A stretch of DNA of 64,000 nt from Desulfoscipio geothermicus DSM 3669. GTDB taxonomy: Bacteria > Bacillota > Desulfotomaculia > Desulfotomaculales > Desulfallaceae. The notes under the pieces are model-generated. The model ran no database searches, had not been told where the DNA came from, and worked only from the letters and a program-made list of their open reading frames with translations. Below, piece after piece: positions 10,607 to 19,181 of the stretch. The stretch lies in the NCBI RefSeq assembly GCF_900115975.1, contig NZ_FOYM01000016.1, forward strand, positions 1 to 64,000, read 5' to 3'. The translations under genes and the position numbers were made by a program. Position 1 is the first letter of the stretch; every line of letters begins with the position of its first letter.

Positions 10607-11674
10607 TCAGTCAAATATTTTCCTAAACCAGCTTTTTTCCCGTTCTTCTTTGGGGATATACTTTATGATTTGCGCTGCCCGGCGGGCAAAGGAATTATCG
10701 ACGGCGTAGCCGTACGTTACAGGCACCGCCAACTGGCCGGCAACCTCCATGGTTTGCTCGATTTTGTTAAAGGTGGCGTTGTCGACCCAGGGGCCGGGCT
10801 GCCACATATTTATTTTGGAATACTTTTCAAGAAGTTGATTGCTGATTTTTTTGTCCAGGTTATGGAAGTGGTTTTTCACCGCCCTGGCGCCCAGTTCGGG
10901 TTCTTCCCGCATCCATAGCTGGGCTTTGTAGATGGCGTTGACGAATCCCTGCACCGCCCCGGGATGCCGGTCGATTGTTTCCGGCCAGGCGGCGCAAAGT
11001 ACCGAGGGGAAAACCCTGGTTTCCTCGCCCAGACATGCGGATATATATCCCGTGCCGTTTTGCTCGGCCTTAACTGCTTCCGGTCCGGCAAGCTGGATGT
11101 ATGAGCCGCTGCCCGATTTGAAAGCGCTGAGACGTAAATCCCGGGGTATACGGATATACAGGTTCACGTCGAGCATGGGTGCCATGTTTTCCGCACGTAA
11201 TTTTTGGTCCAATGCCAGGCCGGGCCCGGTTTCGGGCGGGTAGGCAATAATATTTTTGCCGTTTAGTTTTTCCCAGCTGAAAACCTCCTTTTTCCTGCCC
11301 AGAAGGAATGTGCCGTCCCGGCTGGCGATGGTAGTTATTATCAGGGGTGAACCCGGGTTAATGGACTTGCGGTACAGGCATTCCACCGGGTCGGTCAATA
11401 TCAAGTCTGTTATGCGGTCGGTATAGGGATTGTTGCCCGTATTGCCGGAGCGGGCAACCAGTTTTACATTAATGCCTTGTTCTTTAAAGTAACCTTCCTG
11501 CAGGGCCACGTATAGTGGAAGGTGTAAGATGGATTTTTCCCCTTCCCATATCGTTAGGGTTATCGTTTCTTTTTTATCCCTGTCTTTGCTGTTCAGCATA
11601 AAAACAAATCCGCCGACCAGGGACATTATTACCAGCAGCAACAGCGCCAGAAACGGTTTTGTTTTAAACAACAC
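10607..11674 (-). CDS. ABC-type nitrate/sulfonate/NMT1-like substrate-binding protein (orphan)
   Basis: 355 residues with an N-terminal hydrophobic signal or anchor (about 8-28) and no lipobox Cys. The mature part resembles SsuA/TauA/NMT1-like periplasmic binding proteins: LPLYVALQEGYFKEQGINV near the start of the domain, then a two-lobe fold ending in a helical C-terminus. The ligand cannot be assigned. No permease or ATPase gene lies next to it, unusual for a transporter component, so it may serve a remote transporter or act as a sensor subunit. Divergent from the TIGR04086-like gene; repeat A3 lies after its stop. Confidence 0.8.
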   Translation of the reverse strand: MLFKTKPFLALLLLVIMSLVGGFVFMLNSKDRDKKETITLTIWEGEKSILHLPLYVALQEGYFKEQGINVKLVARSGNTGNNPYTDRITDLILTDPVECLYRKSINPGSPLIITTIASRDGTFLLGRKKEVFSWEKLNGKNIIAYPPETGPGLALDQKLRAENMAPMLDVNLYIRIPRDLRLSAFKSGSGSYIQLAGPEAVKAEQNGTGYISACLGEETRVFPSVLCAAWPETIDRHPGAVQGFVNAIYKAQLWMREEPELGARAVKNHFHNLDKKISNQLLEKYSKINMWQPGPWVDNATFNKIEQTMEVAGQLAVPVTYGYAVDNSFARRAAQIIKYIPKEEREKSWFRKIFD

Positions 11675-11809
11675 ATCACCCCCGGGGAAAGTACTTTATC
11701 TTTTTATAGTTATTTTTATTTATTTGATTTAATGACTGATAAATTATTGCATAAACTTGTCACTGTCGTCATACAATAGTTAGAAATATAATTTGCGGGG
11801 GTAGGTTTT

Positions 11810-12268
11810 ATGTTCAGGGGGATAACGCTGGTTAGCTGGTCCCACAGGGATGGGCAGGCCGGTTTGTTCAAAATGGGCGCTCTGTGGGGCGGGGTGCTCT
11901 GGGCTCTCACCAGCACATTATTTGTTTGTGCCGCGCTGATGCTCTGGGTGTTTATGACCGGTGGACAGGTTTACCATTTTAGCGGTATAGTAACGGCGGG
12001 TATATTGCTGGGGACCTTTACAGGGGGGGCGGTCAGCGGTAAAATTGCCGGTCGTATGGGGTGGCTGCACGGTGCAGCGGTGGGCCTGCTTTATTGCCTG
12101 GCCATAGTTTTGTTTCTTGCAGTTTGGAGCACAGGTTTTCCTACTTTACCGGTATTGGTAGCCCGCTTCTTTATGGTATTGGTCCTGGCTGCTGCCGGCG
12201 GTATTATCGGTGTCAACTTGCCGGCGTTTAAAAGCGGGCGAGGAAATTACAAACCCGGGCTAAGGTAA
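11810..12268 (+). CDS. TIGR04086-like small membrane protein
   Basis: 152 residues with four predicted membrane helices (about 20-45, 58-80, 88-108, 117-137) rich in Gly and Ala, including the GGAVSGKIAGRMGWLHGA loop. Length and pattern match the TIGR04086 (YrzE-like) family of Firmicutes membrane proteins, whose function is not known. The ATG is preceded by a G-rich GGGGGTAGG stretch. It stands alone between a divergent binding-protein gene and decayed sequence. Confidence 0.7.
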   Translation: MFRGITLVSWSHRDGQAGLFKMGALWGGVLWALTSTLFVCAALMLWVFMTGGQVYHFSGIVTAGILLGTFTGGAVSGKIAGRMGWLHGAAVGLLYCLAIVLFLAVWSTGFPTLPVLVARFFMVLVLAAAGGIIGVNLPAFKSGRGNYKPGLR

Positions 12269-12295
12269 ATATGTATAAAGCCCTTATGGATCTGA

Positions 12296-12475
12296 ACACC
12301 GGCGCCGCCCTCATTTGCTGCCCTGCCTGCGGAGGCTCGCTTTGTCCACGAGGCGGTGGAGATTGACGAGAGCATTACTGAAAAAGAAATTATGAAGATG
12401 ATAGACCCCTCGTATTCGCTTGTCTGCAAGGGGCTAAAAAAGTCTGAGCGGGAAAAGCTTGAGCAGATGGAATAA
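12296..12475 (+). pseudogene. Remnant of an unidentified gene
   Basis: The 402-bp stretch between the TIGR04086-like gene and the antitoxin has no intact gene. One frame is open from 12296 to the stop at 12473 and reads like real protein at its end (EIMKMIDPSYSLV, KSEREKLEQME) but has no start codon or ribosome site. Another frame starting with ATG at 12271 reads MYKALMDLNTGAAL and stops after about 30 codons, so a frameshifted gene is likely. I do not recognise the family. Further right (12480-12660) only AT-rich sequence with a possible TATAAT near 12634 is seen. Confidence 0.45.
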
Positions 12476-12670
12476 CTTAGACATAATGGAACGATAAGCC
12501 CATCCAATAGCGATACGTAGGTGAATTATTTTAGGGAGAGAATTCTGCCATTGCCACCTGCAAGCAACAGCCTGCCATCAACAAAGTTATATTGCTGGCA
12601 AAAAAAGCCCCGCATTTTTATCAAAATTGTGATATAATAATGACATAAAATTAATCACGAGGTGTATGAT

Positions 12671-12946
12671 ATGCCAGTAATTCGTCCCGTTTCCGATTTA
12701 CGGAACAAGACCCCTGAGATTGAGGAAATCTGCATCAAAGAGAAAAAGCCGGTTTTTATCACCAAAAACGGTAACGGTCATTTAGTCATCATGAGTCAGG
12801 AGCTTTTTGAGGAACAGCAAGCCCTATTAGACCTTTATGACAAACTGTACGAGGCCGAAGAACAAAGCCGCGCAGGAAAACGCCTCCCGTTCCGTGAGGT
12901 TATGGCAGACCTAAGGACCCGCATCCATGCCAAAGCATCTAATTAG
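12671..12946 (+). CDS. Type II antitoxin, Phd/YefM family
   Basis: 91 residues. The N-terminal half (MPVIRPVSDLRNKTPEIEEIC, ..KPVFITKNGNGHLVIMS) is the Phd/YefM DNA-binding fold, and the C-terminal half is the charged helix that wraps a toxin. It would neutralise the product of the overlapping downstream gene and repress its own promoter. ATG at 12671 follows GAGG at 8-nt spacing. The stop overlaps the toxin start by 20 nt, the usual toxin-antitoxin layout. Confidence 0.9.
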   Translation: MPVIRPVSDLRNKTPEIEEICIKEKKPVFITKNGNGHLVIMSQELFEEQQALLDLYDKLYEAEEQSRAGKRLPFREVMADLRTRIHAKASN

Positions 12947-13337
12947 TATCACCGAGGCGGCAGAGCAGGATCTGGCCGAAATTGTTGATTATATCTCAAA
13001 CGACAACCCCGCTGCCGCGCTTAAACTGGCAGAAAATATCGAACAGAGCATTTTACAGCTTGAGGACTTCCCGCTGATCGGCGCAATACCGAAAAATCGA
13101 AGATTAACCCGGCAAGGATATCGTATTTTGATAGTCGATAGTTACTTGGTGTTTTACGTCTCCGATTTTACTTTTTTCATCATTGTTCAGCCTTTCAAGT
13201 TCAACCTTTCAACACCCGGCACCATGTTGACAAGCGGTAGTAAAAAAATTAATATATATGGTAGTTTAAAACAGGCTTTGAAAGGGAGGGCGTCCCGCCA
13301 AAAAGCGACCCAAGAGAGGGAATACCCGTGGCTGTAA
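12927..13337 (+). CDS. RelE/ParE-family toxin with a remodelled, probably inactive C-terminus
   Basis: The first about 85 residues (TEAAEQDLAEIVDYI, LEDFPLIGAIP, GYRILIVDSYLVFYV) are a good RelE/ParE domain. The normal family ending, a last beta strand and Arg/His-rich tail, is missing: after SDFTFFIIVQ the frame runs into a half-copy of repeat B (13207-13223), then into the promoter and Stem I of the valS T-box, ending at 13337. About 45 residues are thus non-homologous read-out. The toxin is probably damaged, while the antitoxin looks intact. It starts at ATG 12927 inside the antitoxin gene. Confidence 0.75.
   Translation: MPKHLISITEAAEQDLAEIVDYISNDNPAAALKLAENIEQSILQLEDFPLIGAIPKNRRLTRQGYRILIVDSYLVFYVSDFTFFIIVQPFKFNLSTPGTMLTSGSKKINIYGSLKQALKGRASRQKATQEREYPWL
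13207..13223 (-). repeat. Family B half-copy B3
   Basis: TTTCAACACCCGGCACC, one arm of the B palindrome (full copies at 48504-48564 and 58121-58178). It lies inside the open frame of the RelE-like toxin, at the point where homology to the family ends, and 4 nt before the -35 box of the valS leader promoter. Confidence 0.7.
13227..13255 (+). promoter_or_regulatory. Sigma-A-type promoter of the valS T-box leader
   Basis: TTGACA (13227-13232), a 17-nt spacer and TAATAT (13250-13255). A start point near 13262 would put the T-box Stem I at the 5' end of the transcript. It lies within the toxin open frame. Confidence 0.7.
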
Positions 13338-13534
13338 GGTATCCCGGTCGCTGCGGTCGCTGTCGCCCCGGAGCCGCCGGGTCGAAAGGTCGAGCGCTGA
13401 TTAGGCCCGCGCCGGGTTCAGCCCGCTATAGCTGACAAGAGCCGCGCGCAAGCCTGCGCATTTCTTCGCCTGCGCCGGAATTAAGGTGGTACCGCGAAGC
13501 CCTTTCGTCCTTAAATGAAAGGGCTTTTATATTT
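13262..13534 (+). ncRNA. T-box riboswitch, valine specifier, upstream of valS
   Basis: Stem I includes the AAGAGAGGG apical-side motif (13312-13320) and ends with GUC-G-CC at 13362-13367, giving a GUC (Val) specifier. The T-box core AAGGTGGTACCGCG is at 13483-13496, followed by a perfect 10-bp terminator stem (13497-13506 with 13517-13526) and a T-rich run. Uncharged tRNA-Val should stabilise the antiterminator and allow valS transcription. The specifier loop looks unusual: 3' of helix GCGACC/GGTCGC only U-GUC-G is left, without the GAA normally before the specifier. Confidence 0.9.
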
Positions 13535-13622
13535 GGGGTCAGACTTTAACTTGTTATAACTAAACACTTTGTCTTAATAAATAAAAAATACGGTTAGTTT
13601 AAATAAGTTTAAGTTTGACCCC
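13535..13622. repeat. Family C palindrome C1 in the valS 5' UTR
   Basis: GGGGTCAGACTTTAACTTG on the left and an imperfect reverse complement (TAAGTTTAAGTTTGACCCC) on the right, with AT-rich sequence between. It fills the space between the T-box terminator and the valS ribosome site (GAGGAGG at 13629). The left arm recurs alone at 55645-55676. Confidence 0.75.
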
Positions 13623-13640
13623 GCTATGAGGAGGAAGAAG

Positions 13641-16295
13641 ATGGCTGATCAGTTCGATATGCCCAAAACCTACGATCCCCATAAAGTGGAGGACAAGTGG
13701 TACAAGCACTGGGAAGAAAACAAGTACTTTCGTTCCACGGTGGACCCGGAAAAGGAACCGTTCTGCATTGTCATGCCGCCGCCCAACGTGACCGGGCAGC
13801 TGCACATGGGTCACGCCCTGGACAACACCATGCAGGACATCCTCACCCGCTGGCGGCGCATGCAAGGTTACAATGCCCTGTGGTTGCCCGGCACCGACCA
13901 CGCCGGGATAGCCACCCAGGCCAAGGTGGAAGAACAACTGCACAAAGAGGGCACCGGCAAGTACGATTTGGGCCGGGAAAAATTTCTGGAACGGGTCTGG
14001 GCCTGGAAGGAGCAGTACGGTGGGCGTATCACCACCCAGTTGCGCCGTTTGGGTGCTTCCTGCGACTGGGACCGGGAACGCTTTACCATGGATGAGGGTT
14101 GTTCCGACGCCGTGCTGGAGGTGTTCACCCGCCTGTATGAACGGGGCCTGATATACCGGGATTACTATATTACCAACTGGTGCCCCCATTGCCAGACCAC
14201 CATCAGCGACATTGAGGTGGAGCACCTGGACAAGCCCGGCCAACTTTATTACATCAAGTATCCGGTCAAAGACAACCCGGAGGAATATATCCCCGTGGCC
14301 ACCACCCGGCCGGAAACCATGCTGGGAGACACGGCGGTGGCGGTACACCCCGAAGATGAGCGCTATCGCCACTTGGTGGGCAAAACCGTGATTTTGCCCC
14401 TGGTGGAACGGGAAATCCCGGTGATCGCCGATGAATACGTGGAACCTGAATTCGGCACCGGCGCGGTGAAAATCACCCCGGCTCACGACCCCAACGATTT
14501 CGAGGTGGGCCGCCGGCACGACCTGCCTTCGGTGCAGGTCATAGACAAGGAAGCCCGGATGACCGACGAGGCCGGTCCAAAGTACCGGGGGCTGGACCGC
14601 TGGGAGTGCCGCAAGCGTATTGTCAAGGATTTGCAGTCCCGCGGGTTGTTGTTTAAAACTGAAGACCTGTCCCACGCCGTGGGCCACTGTTACCGCTGTG
14701 CTTCGGTCATCGAGCCCATGCTTTCCAAGCAATGGTTTGTGCGCATGAAGCCGCTGGCCGAGCCTGCCATTGCCGCAGCCCGGGACGGTCGCATAAAGTT
14801 TATCCCCGAAAGATTCACCAAGATATATTTGAACTGGATGGAGAATATTCGGGACTGGTGCATCAGCCGCCAGCTCTGGTGGGGGCACCGCATTCCGGTG
14901 TATTACTGCCGGGATTGCGATGAAATGATCGTCAGCAAAACGCCCCCGGAAAAATGCCAGTGCGGCTCTACGAACCTGGAACAGGACCCGGACGTGCTGG
15001 ATACCTGGTTCAGTTCGGCGCTGTGGCCCTTTTCCACCCTGGGTTGGCCGAAAAAAACCGTGGACCTGGCTTACTATTATCCAACTTCGGTGCTGGTGAC
15101 GGGGCGGGACATTATCTTCTTCTGGGTGGCCCGGATGATTTTCAGCGGGCTGGCCTTCATGGACGAGGTGCCGTTCCGGGAGGTGTTCATCCACGGTTTG
15201 GTGCTGGATGCCCTGGGACGCAAGATGAGCAAGTCGCTGGGCAACGGGGTGGACCCCATAGACGTTATAGAAAGCCACGGAGCGGACAGTCTGCGGTTCA
15301 TGCTGGTAACGGGCAACACCCCGGGTAATGACTTGCGTTTCCATTTCGAGCGCCTGGACGGGGCGCGCAACTTCGCCAACAAGATATGGAACGCCTCCCG
15401 CTTTGCCCTGATGAACCTGCAGGATTACGCGCCCGAAAAGTCGCCGGCGCGGGAGCAGTATACCCTGTCCGACCGCTGGATAATCAGCCGCTACCAGCGG
15501 GCGGTGCGGGATTGCACCGAATTCCTGGAAAAATATGAACTGGGCGAAGCTGCCCGGGTGTTGTATGAATTTATTTGGAACGAACTGTGTGACTGGTACA
15601 TTGAGCTGGTCAAGCCGCGCCTGTACGGCAAAACCAGCGCCGCCGACCGGGAGGCGGCCCAGCACGTGCTGGCCGGTGTGCTGCGGGGGGCACTGGAACT
15701 TTTGCACCCCTTTATGCCCTTTATCACCGAAGAAATCTGGCAGCGCCTGCCGCACCGCGGGCGGACTGTTATGCGCGCCTCCTGGCCCCGGTATAACGCC
15801 GATCTGGCGGACCGGGAAGCCGAGGAGCAGATGGAGATGCTTATGGAAGTCATTCGGGGCATCAGGCAGATCCGCAGTGAAATGAACGTGCCGCCGGGCA
15901 AGCAGGCCGAAGCGCTGATCGTGACCGGCGCGCCCCAAATACGCGAGGTATTGAACAGCAACCTGTCCTACGTGGAAAGCCTGGCCAACTGCCGGGCCGA
16001 GGTACTGGCCCAACTGGCGGACAAGCCCGAACAGGCGGCCACCGCCGTGGCCCGGGACGTCCAGGTGTATGTGCCCTTGCGGGGACTGATCGACGTGGAC
16101 CGGGAACTGGCCCGGCTGAACAAAGAACTGCAGGCGTTGGAAAAAGACTTGGCCCGGGTGCAGGGCAAATTGAACAACCCGAACTTCCTGAACAAGGCGC
16201 CCGCCGAGGTGGTGGAGAAGGAACGCGGCAAAGAGGCGGAGCTTTCTTCCAAGGCGGGGGCCATAAAAGAACGCCTGGCCATGTTCGGGGAGTAA
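13641..16295 (+). CDS. valS: Valyl-tRNA synthetase
   Basis: 884 residues, class I synthetase charging tRNA-Val. The HIGH motif is [13 protein letters not shown] near residue 50, the KMSKS loop is [10 protein letters not shown], and between them lies the CP1 editing domain with [13 protein letters not shown]. The C-terminus ends in the coiled-coil arm found in ValRS ([21 protein letters not shown]). ATG 13641 is chosen because the in-frame ATG at 13626 immediately precedes GAGGAGG, which is then correctly spaced. Controlled by the valine T-box upstream and followed by a strong terminator. Confidence 0.97.
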   Translation: MADQFDMPKTYDPHKVEDKWYKHWEENKYFRSTVDPEKEPFCIVMPPPNVTGQLHMGHALDNTMQDILTRWRRMQGYNALWLPGTDHAGIATQAKVEEQLHKEGTGKYDLGREKFLERVWAWKEQYGGRITTQLRRLGASCDWDRERFTMDEGCSDAVLEVFTRLYERGLIYRDYYITNWCPHCQTTISDIEVEHLDKPGQLYYIKYPVKDNPEEYIPVATTRPETMLGDTAVAVHPEDERYRHLVGKTVILPLVEREIPVIADEYVEPEFGTGAVKITPAHDPNDFEVGRRHDLPSVQVIDKEARMTDEAGPKYRGLDRWECRKRIVKDLQSRGLLFKTEDLSHAVGHCYRCASVIEPMLSKQWFVRMKPLAEPAIAAARDGRIKFIPERFTKIYLNWMENIRDWCISRQLWWGHRIPVYYCRDCDEMIVSKTPPEKCQCGSTNLEQDPDVLDTWFSSALWPFSTLGWPKKTVDLAYYYPTSVLVTGRDIIFFWVARMIFSGLAFMDEVPFREVFIHGLVLDALGRKMSKSLGNGVDPIDVIESHGADSLRFMLVTGNTPGNDLRFHFERLDGARNFANKIWNASRFALMNLQDYAPEKSPAREQYTLSDRWIISRYQRAVRDCTEFLEKYELGEAARVLYEFIWNELCDWYIELVKPRLYGKTSAADREAAQHVLAGVLRGALELLHPFMPFITEEIWQRLPHRGRTVMRASWPRYNADLADREAEEQMEMLMEVIRGIRQIRSEMNVPPGKQAEALIVTGAPQIREVLNSNLSYVESLANCRAEVLAQLADKPEQAATAVARDVQVYVPLRGLIDVDRELARLNKELQALEKDLARVQGKLNNPNFLNKAPAEVVEKERGKEAELSSKAGAIKERLAMFGE

Positions 16296-16317
16296 ATAAG
16301 TGAGGCTCATGTTTACG

Positions 16318-16346
16318 AAAAAAATCCCCGCGCAGGGGATTTTTTT
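16318..16346. terminator. Bidirectional Rho-independent terminator
   Basis: A perfect 12-bp stem, seven A then TCCCC pairing with GGGGA and seven T, loop GCGCA. It lies between the convergent valS and feo operons and would work in both directions. Confidence 0.9.
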
Positions 16347-16365
16347 CCACATGTATAACGGCCGT

Positions 16366-16539
16366 TCAATCTTTACGCATGTTGTGGCAGGTTTTATCCT
16401 TCAGGCATTTGCTGCATGAGCCGGAGCAGCCGCCCGGGGTGACGGCGGGCTTGCAGCAGCGCGGGCAGCGTATATCGGCCGCCGGGGTAAAACGGTAACC
16501 GCACCGGGAACAGGTTACATAGGCTGCTTGCTTTTCCAA
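16366..16539 (-). CDS. Cys-rich small protein downstream of feoB
   Basis: 57 residues with nine cysteines: CSRC and CPRCC form a zinc-ribbon-like pair (TCSRCGYRF, IRCPRCC), followed by a Gly/Ser/Cys tail with three more Cys (GGCSGSC, KC) and KTCHN. TTG at 16539 is the best start, 8 nt after AGGAGG; the GTG at 16548 overlaps that site. It follows feoB on the same strand and is probably the last gene of the operon. Position recalls the small FeoC or Cys-rich FeoB-associated proteins, but the sequence is not clearly either. A metal-binding or Fe-S role is inference. Confidence 0.7.
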   Translation of the reverse strand: MEKQAAYVTCSRCGYRFTPAADIRCPRCCKPAVTPGGCSGSCSKCLKDKTCHNMRKD

Positions 16540-16630
16540 ACTAAACACCTCCTTGATGGAGGGCGCTGAACTTGTCTGTTGAATAAAAGCTTAGATCGCC
16601 GATTGTCGACGCACCTTTCACCAACCTATC

Positions 16631-16647
16631 TTTCAACACCCGGCACC
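16631..16647 (+). repeat. Family B half-copy B4 at the feoB 3' end
   Basis: TTTCAACACCCGGCACC, identical to B3. Read on the minus strand it encodes the last feoB residues (Ser-Gly-Ala-Gly-Cys) and the TGA stop, so the repeat defines the C-terminus of FeoB. Confidence 0.7.
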
Positions 16648-18606
16648 GGAGTTTTTCGGTTTCTTGGCAAAGCGGCAGGTTAGCAATACTGCCAGGGCCA
16701 GCGTGACAAAGGCGGCGATGATCAGGGGGATGCCCCGTGCGGCGTTGCCGTTGCCGAAGATGCCGGACAGTTGCGCCACCAGGCCGCCGATGGTAAAGGC
16801 GATCACCCAGGTGCCGGCCCACATCAGGGCGGCTTCCTTGCGGCCCCGCTCTTTAAAGATGACCAGGATGGAAGCGATGCAGGGCACAAACAGGGTGATG
16901 GTGATCAGCGATATCACGGTGGCCATGGGGGTCAGGGCCATGTCGGTCAGGCCGGCGGCCCCGAAGTCGCGGCGCACAATGCCCATGATAAAGGCCGTGG
17001 CGGTTTCCGGCGGCAGATTCAGCCAGCCGACGGTCACCGGGGCCAGTAAATTCTGCAGCATGGTCAAAATGCCCGTTACCTGGAATATACTGATGATCAG
17101 CGCCCCCAGGGCAAACAAGGGGGTGGCCTCCTTCAGGAACATGTAGGACTTGGTGGCGGTTTTCCGCAGCACATTGTCCATCCGGGGCAGACGCAGCGGC
17201 GGCAGGTCGATCAACAATTCCGCAGATTTGCCCGGCAGCAGGGTGTTTAAAACAGTGCCTACGATGACGAGCACGGTCAGGATGACCAGGGCGTACAGAA
17301 CGGCATACTGCGGGCCGACGCCGGCCAGCAGCCCGGCGATCACTCCCAGCTGGGCCGAGCAGGGGATGGCCAGTCCCAGCAGGAAGATGGTGATTCTCCT
17401 TTCCCGCTCGGAACTCAACAGCCGGGTGGTGATGCTGGCCATGGTGACGCAGCCGAACCCTAAAATCATCGGGATTACGGCCCGCCCGTTCAGGCCGATG
17501 CCGGTGAGCAACCTGTCCACCAGCGTGGCGATGCGCGGCAGGTAACCGGAGTCTTCAAATAATGACAGGAAAAAGTAAAATCCCACCACCAGCGGCATCA
17601 ACAGGCCGAGCACATAGGTGACCGTCATGGTCAGCACGCCGAATTCACCGATTAAAATGGTGCCCGGGGTGCTGTTTTCCGCAATAAACTGCCCCACAAA
17701 ACCCCGCACTGCCGGCTCATACTTGCCGATCATGATGGTTTCCTCGGTAACGCCGACCACCGCCCCGGCGATAAATACCCCGATTACCTGGTACATGGCC
17801 CATAATGCCAGGGCCAGCATGGGGATGCCGGTGGCGGGCTTGATCATCCAGCGGCCCAAAATGCTGCTTATGTTGGCCCCCCTGCTGGTTTCTTTGACTA
17901 CGTGACCGGTAATGTCATTTACCCGCTCCCGGCGGCTTAAGTAAATCTCTTCCCGTTCTCCGCCGGGCTCCAGGCCGTGGCGACCGGCCACCACCGGGTC
18001 GCCCTCCAGTACCAGCAGCGCTTCTGCCTGACTGCCCACCCGGTCCACCAGGCGGGTGAGTTTTTGCTGCAGCCCGGCGTCAATGTTGCCAGGCCGGGCT
18101 GCAGCCAGCGCCTTCTTAACCCGGTCAAGCCCCTGCTTACGCACCGCTACGGTCGGGATAACCGGTACTCCCAGCAGGTCGCTCAGTAGATCCACATCTA
18201 TTTCAATACCCTGTTTCTGTGCCTCGTCCACCATGTTTAAAGCCACCACCACCGGGACCCCGGTGTCAATGATTTGCTGGGTCAAAAACAGGTCCCTTTC
18301 CAGATGCACGGCGTTGACAATGTTGATTACCGTATCGGCGGACAGGATAATATCCCGGGCGATGCGTTCTTCGTCGTTAAACGATGAAATTCCGTAAACT
18401 CCCGGGGTGTCGATGATGACATCGCTGCCGAACCGCCCGTGGGATATTTCCAGGGTGGTCCCCGGGTAGTTGGAGACGTCTACATATAAGCCGGTAAAGT
18501 GATTGAAGAAAACCGATTTTCCGGCATTGGGGTTACCGGCCAGCACGATCTTTCGGGCGCCTGCCGGAATATCCATTTTCAGGCCTGTGTTATGGCAATG
18601 GGCCAT
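16633..18606 (-). CDS. feoB: Ferrous iron transporter FeoB
   Basis: 657 residues. The N-terminal GTPase domain carries GNPNAGKS (G1), DTPGVYG (G3) and NMVDE (G4), followed by a helical GDI-like region and a membrane domain with the two Gate motifs (GFGCVTMAS near the middle and FVPCIAS near the end). It takes up Fe(II) across the cytoplasmic membrane. The N-terminal MAHCHNTGLKM adds a Cys/His pair of unknown meaning. Preceded by feoA with a 42-nt gap and followed by a Cys-rich small gene; the last codons come from repeat B4. Regulated by the Fur-type boxes upstream of feoA. Confidence 0.96.
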   Translation of the reverse strand: MAHCHNTGLKMDIPAGARKIVLAGNPNAGKSVFFNHFTGLYVDVSNYPGTTLEISHGRFGSDVIIDTPGVYGISSFNDEERIARDIILSADTVINIVNAVHLERDLFLTQQIIDTGVPVVVALNMVDEAQKQGIEIDVDLLSDLLGVPVIPTVAVRKQGLDRVKKALAAARPGNIDAGLQQKLTRLVDRVGSQAEALLVLEGDPVVAGRHGLEPGGEREEIYLSRRERVNDITGHVVKETSRGANISSILGRWMIKPATGIPMLALALWAMYQVIGVFIAGAVVGVTEETIMIGKYEPAVRGFVGQFIAENSTPGTILIGEFGVLTMTVTYVLGLLMPLVVGFYFFLSLFEDSGYLPRIATLVDRLLTGIGLNGRAVIPMILGFGCVTMASITTRLLSSERERRITIFLLGLAIPCSAQLGVIAGLLAGVGPQYAVLYALVILTVLVIVGTVLNTLLPGKSAELLIDLPPLRLPRMDNVLRKTATKSYMFLKEATPLFALGALIISIFQVTGILTMLQNLLAPVTVGWLNLPPETATAFIMGIVRRDFGAAGLTDMALTPMATVISLITITLFVPCIASILVIFKERGRKEAALMWAGTWVIAFTIGGLVAQLSGIFGNGNAARGIPLIIAAFVTLALAVLLTCRFAKKPKNSGAGC

Positions 18607-18648
18607 TTGATATTCACCGCCTTATAAGAATAATGGTAAATGGTAAGG

Positions 18649-18867
18649 TTAATTGAGCGCTACGCTGATTCTGTTGGCCAGGCCCCGGCCGATGGCAATT
18701 TCCTGCTTGTTTTTGCGCAGTACAATGGGGCCGGCGGGCACTACTTCTTCGCAGAGCACTATCGCTCCCTCGGCGATGCCGAAGCGGATGGCCTGGGCCC
18801 GGATCATCTCGTCCGGAATGGATAAAATTTTAATATGCTGTCCTTTTTTAACCCGATCCAGGGTCAT
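18649..18867 (-). CDS. feoA: Ferrous iron transport accessory protein FeoA
   Basis: 72 residues with the SH3-like FeoA fold: MTLDRVKKGQHIKILSIPDE, the central RAQAIRFGIAEGAIV, and the C-terminal EIAIGRGLANRISV. It assists FeoB at the membrane. ATG 18867 follows GGAGGTG; the frame is open to 18921 but the extra residues overlap the operator region and are not conserved. First gene of the feoA-feoB-Cys-rich operon. Confidence 0.93.
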   Translation of the reverse strand: MTLDRVKKGQHIKILSIPDEMIRAQAIRFGIAEGAIVLCEEVVPAGPIVLRKNKQEIAIGRGLANRISVALN

Positions 18868-18905
18868 GGTAAAGCACCTCCAATATGTAGTTGGCAGTTC
18901 GAAAA

Positions 18906-18920
18906 TGATAATCTTTATCA
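18906..18920. promoter_or_regulatory. Fur-type operator 1 upstream of feoA
   Basis: TGATAATCTTTATCA fits the 7-1-7 Fur inverted repeat (consensus TGATAATNATTATCA) with one mismatch. It lies about 39 nt before the feoA start. Confidence 0.8.
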
Positions 18921-18948
18921 CTAACTAATTAAAATGAAAACCGTTAGC

Positions 18949-18963
18949 TGATAACGATTTTCA
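18949..18963. promoter_or_regulatory. Fur-type operator 2 upstream of feoA
   Basis: TGATAACGATTTTCA, a second 7-1-7 Fur-like site with two mismatches, centred 43 bp from the first. Two sites suggest cooperative iron-dependent repression of the feo operon. Confidence 0.7.
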
Positions 18964-19181
18964 CTTTCATTATAGACATTGTATTTATGCGTGTCAATAT
19001 TTTTTGGGAATAGTTTTTTGTGCTGGTTTTCTGATACTATCAACTAATATATTACAAGGGATTTTTGCAAATGACATCGAATTAAACTGTTGGTTCACAA
19101 CTGGACACAAAACTGGACACAAAAATATCACCGGCTGTTTTCGGATTAAAGTGCCGGAAGGCGCACATAATGGGGACTGAT

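Noticed and set aside
13599-16352. A 917-codon open frame antisense to valS
   Set aside because: It mirrors the valS codon bias exactly over its length, has His/Gly/Pro-rich composition typical of GC-rich shadows, and lacks a ribosome site; valS on the other strand is certain.
19090-19125. Short direct repeat AACTGGACACAA in tandem
   Set aside because: Only two units in an intergenic gap; no link to a known element, and it may be chance.
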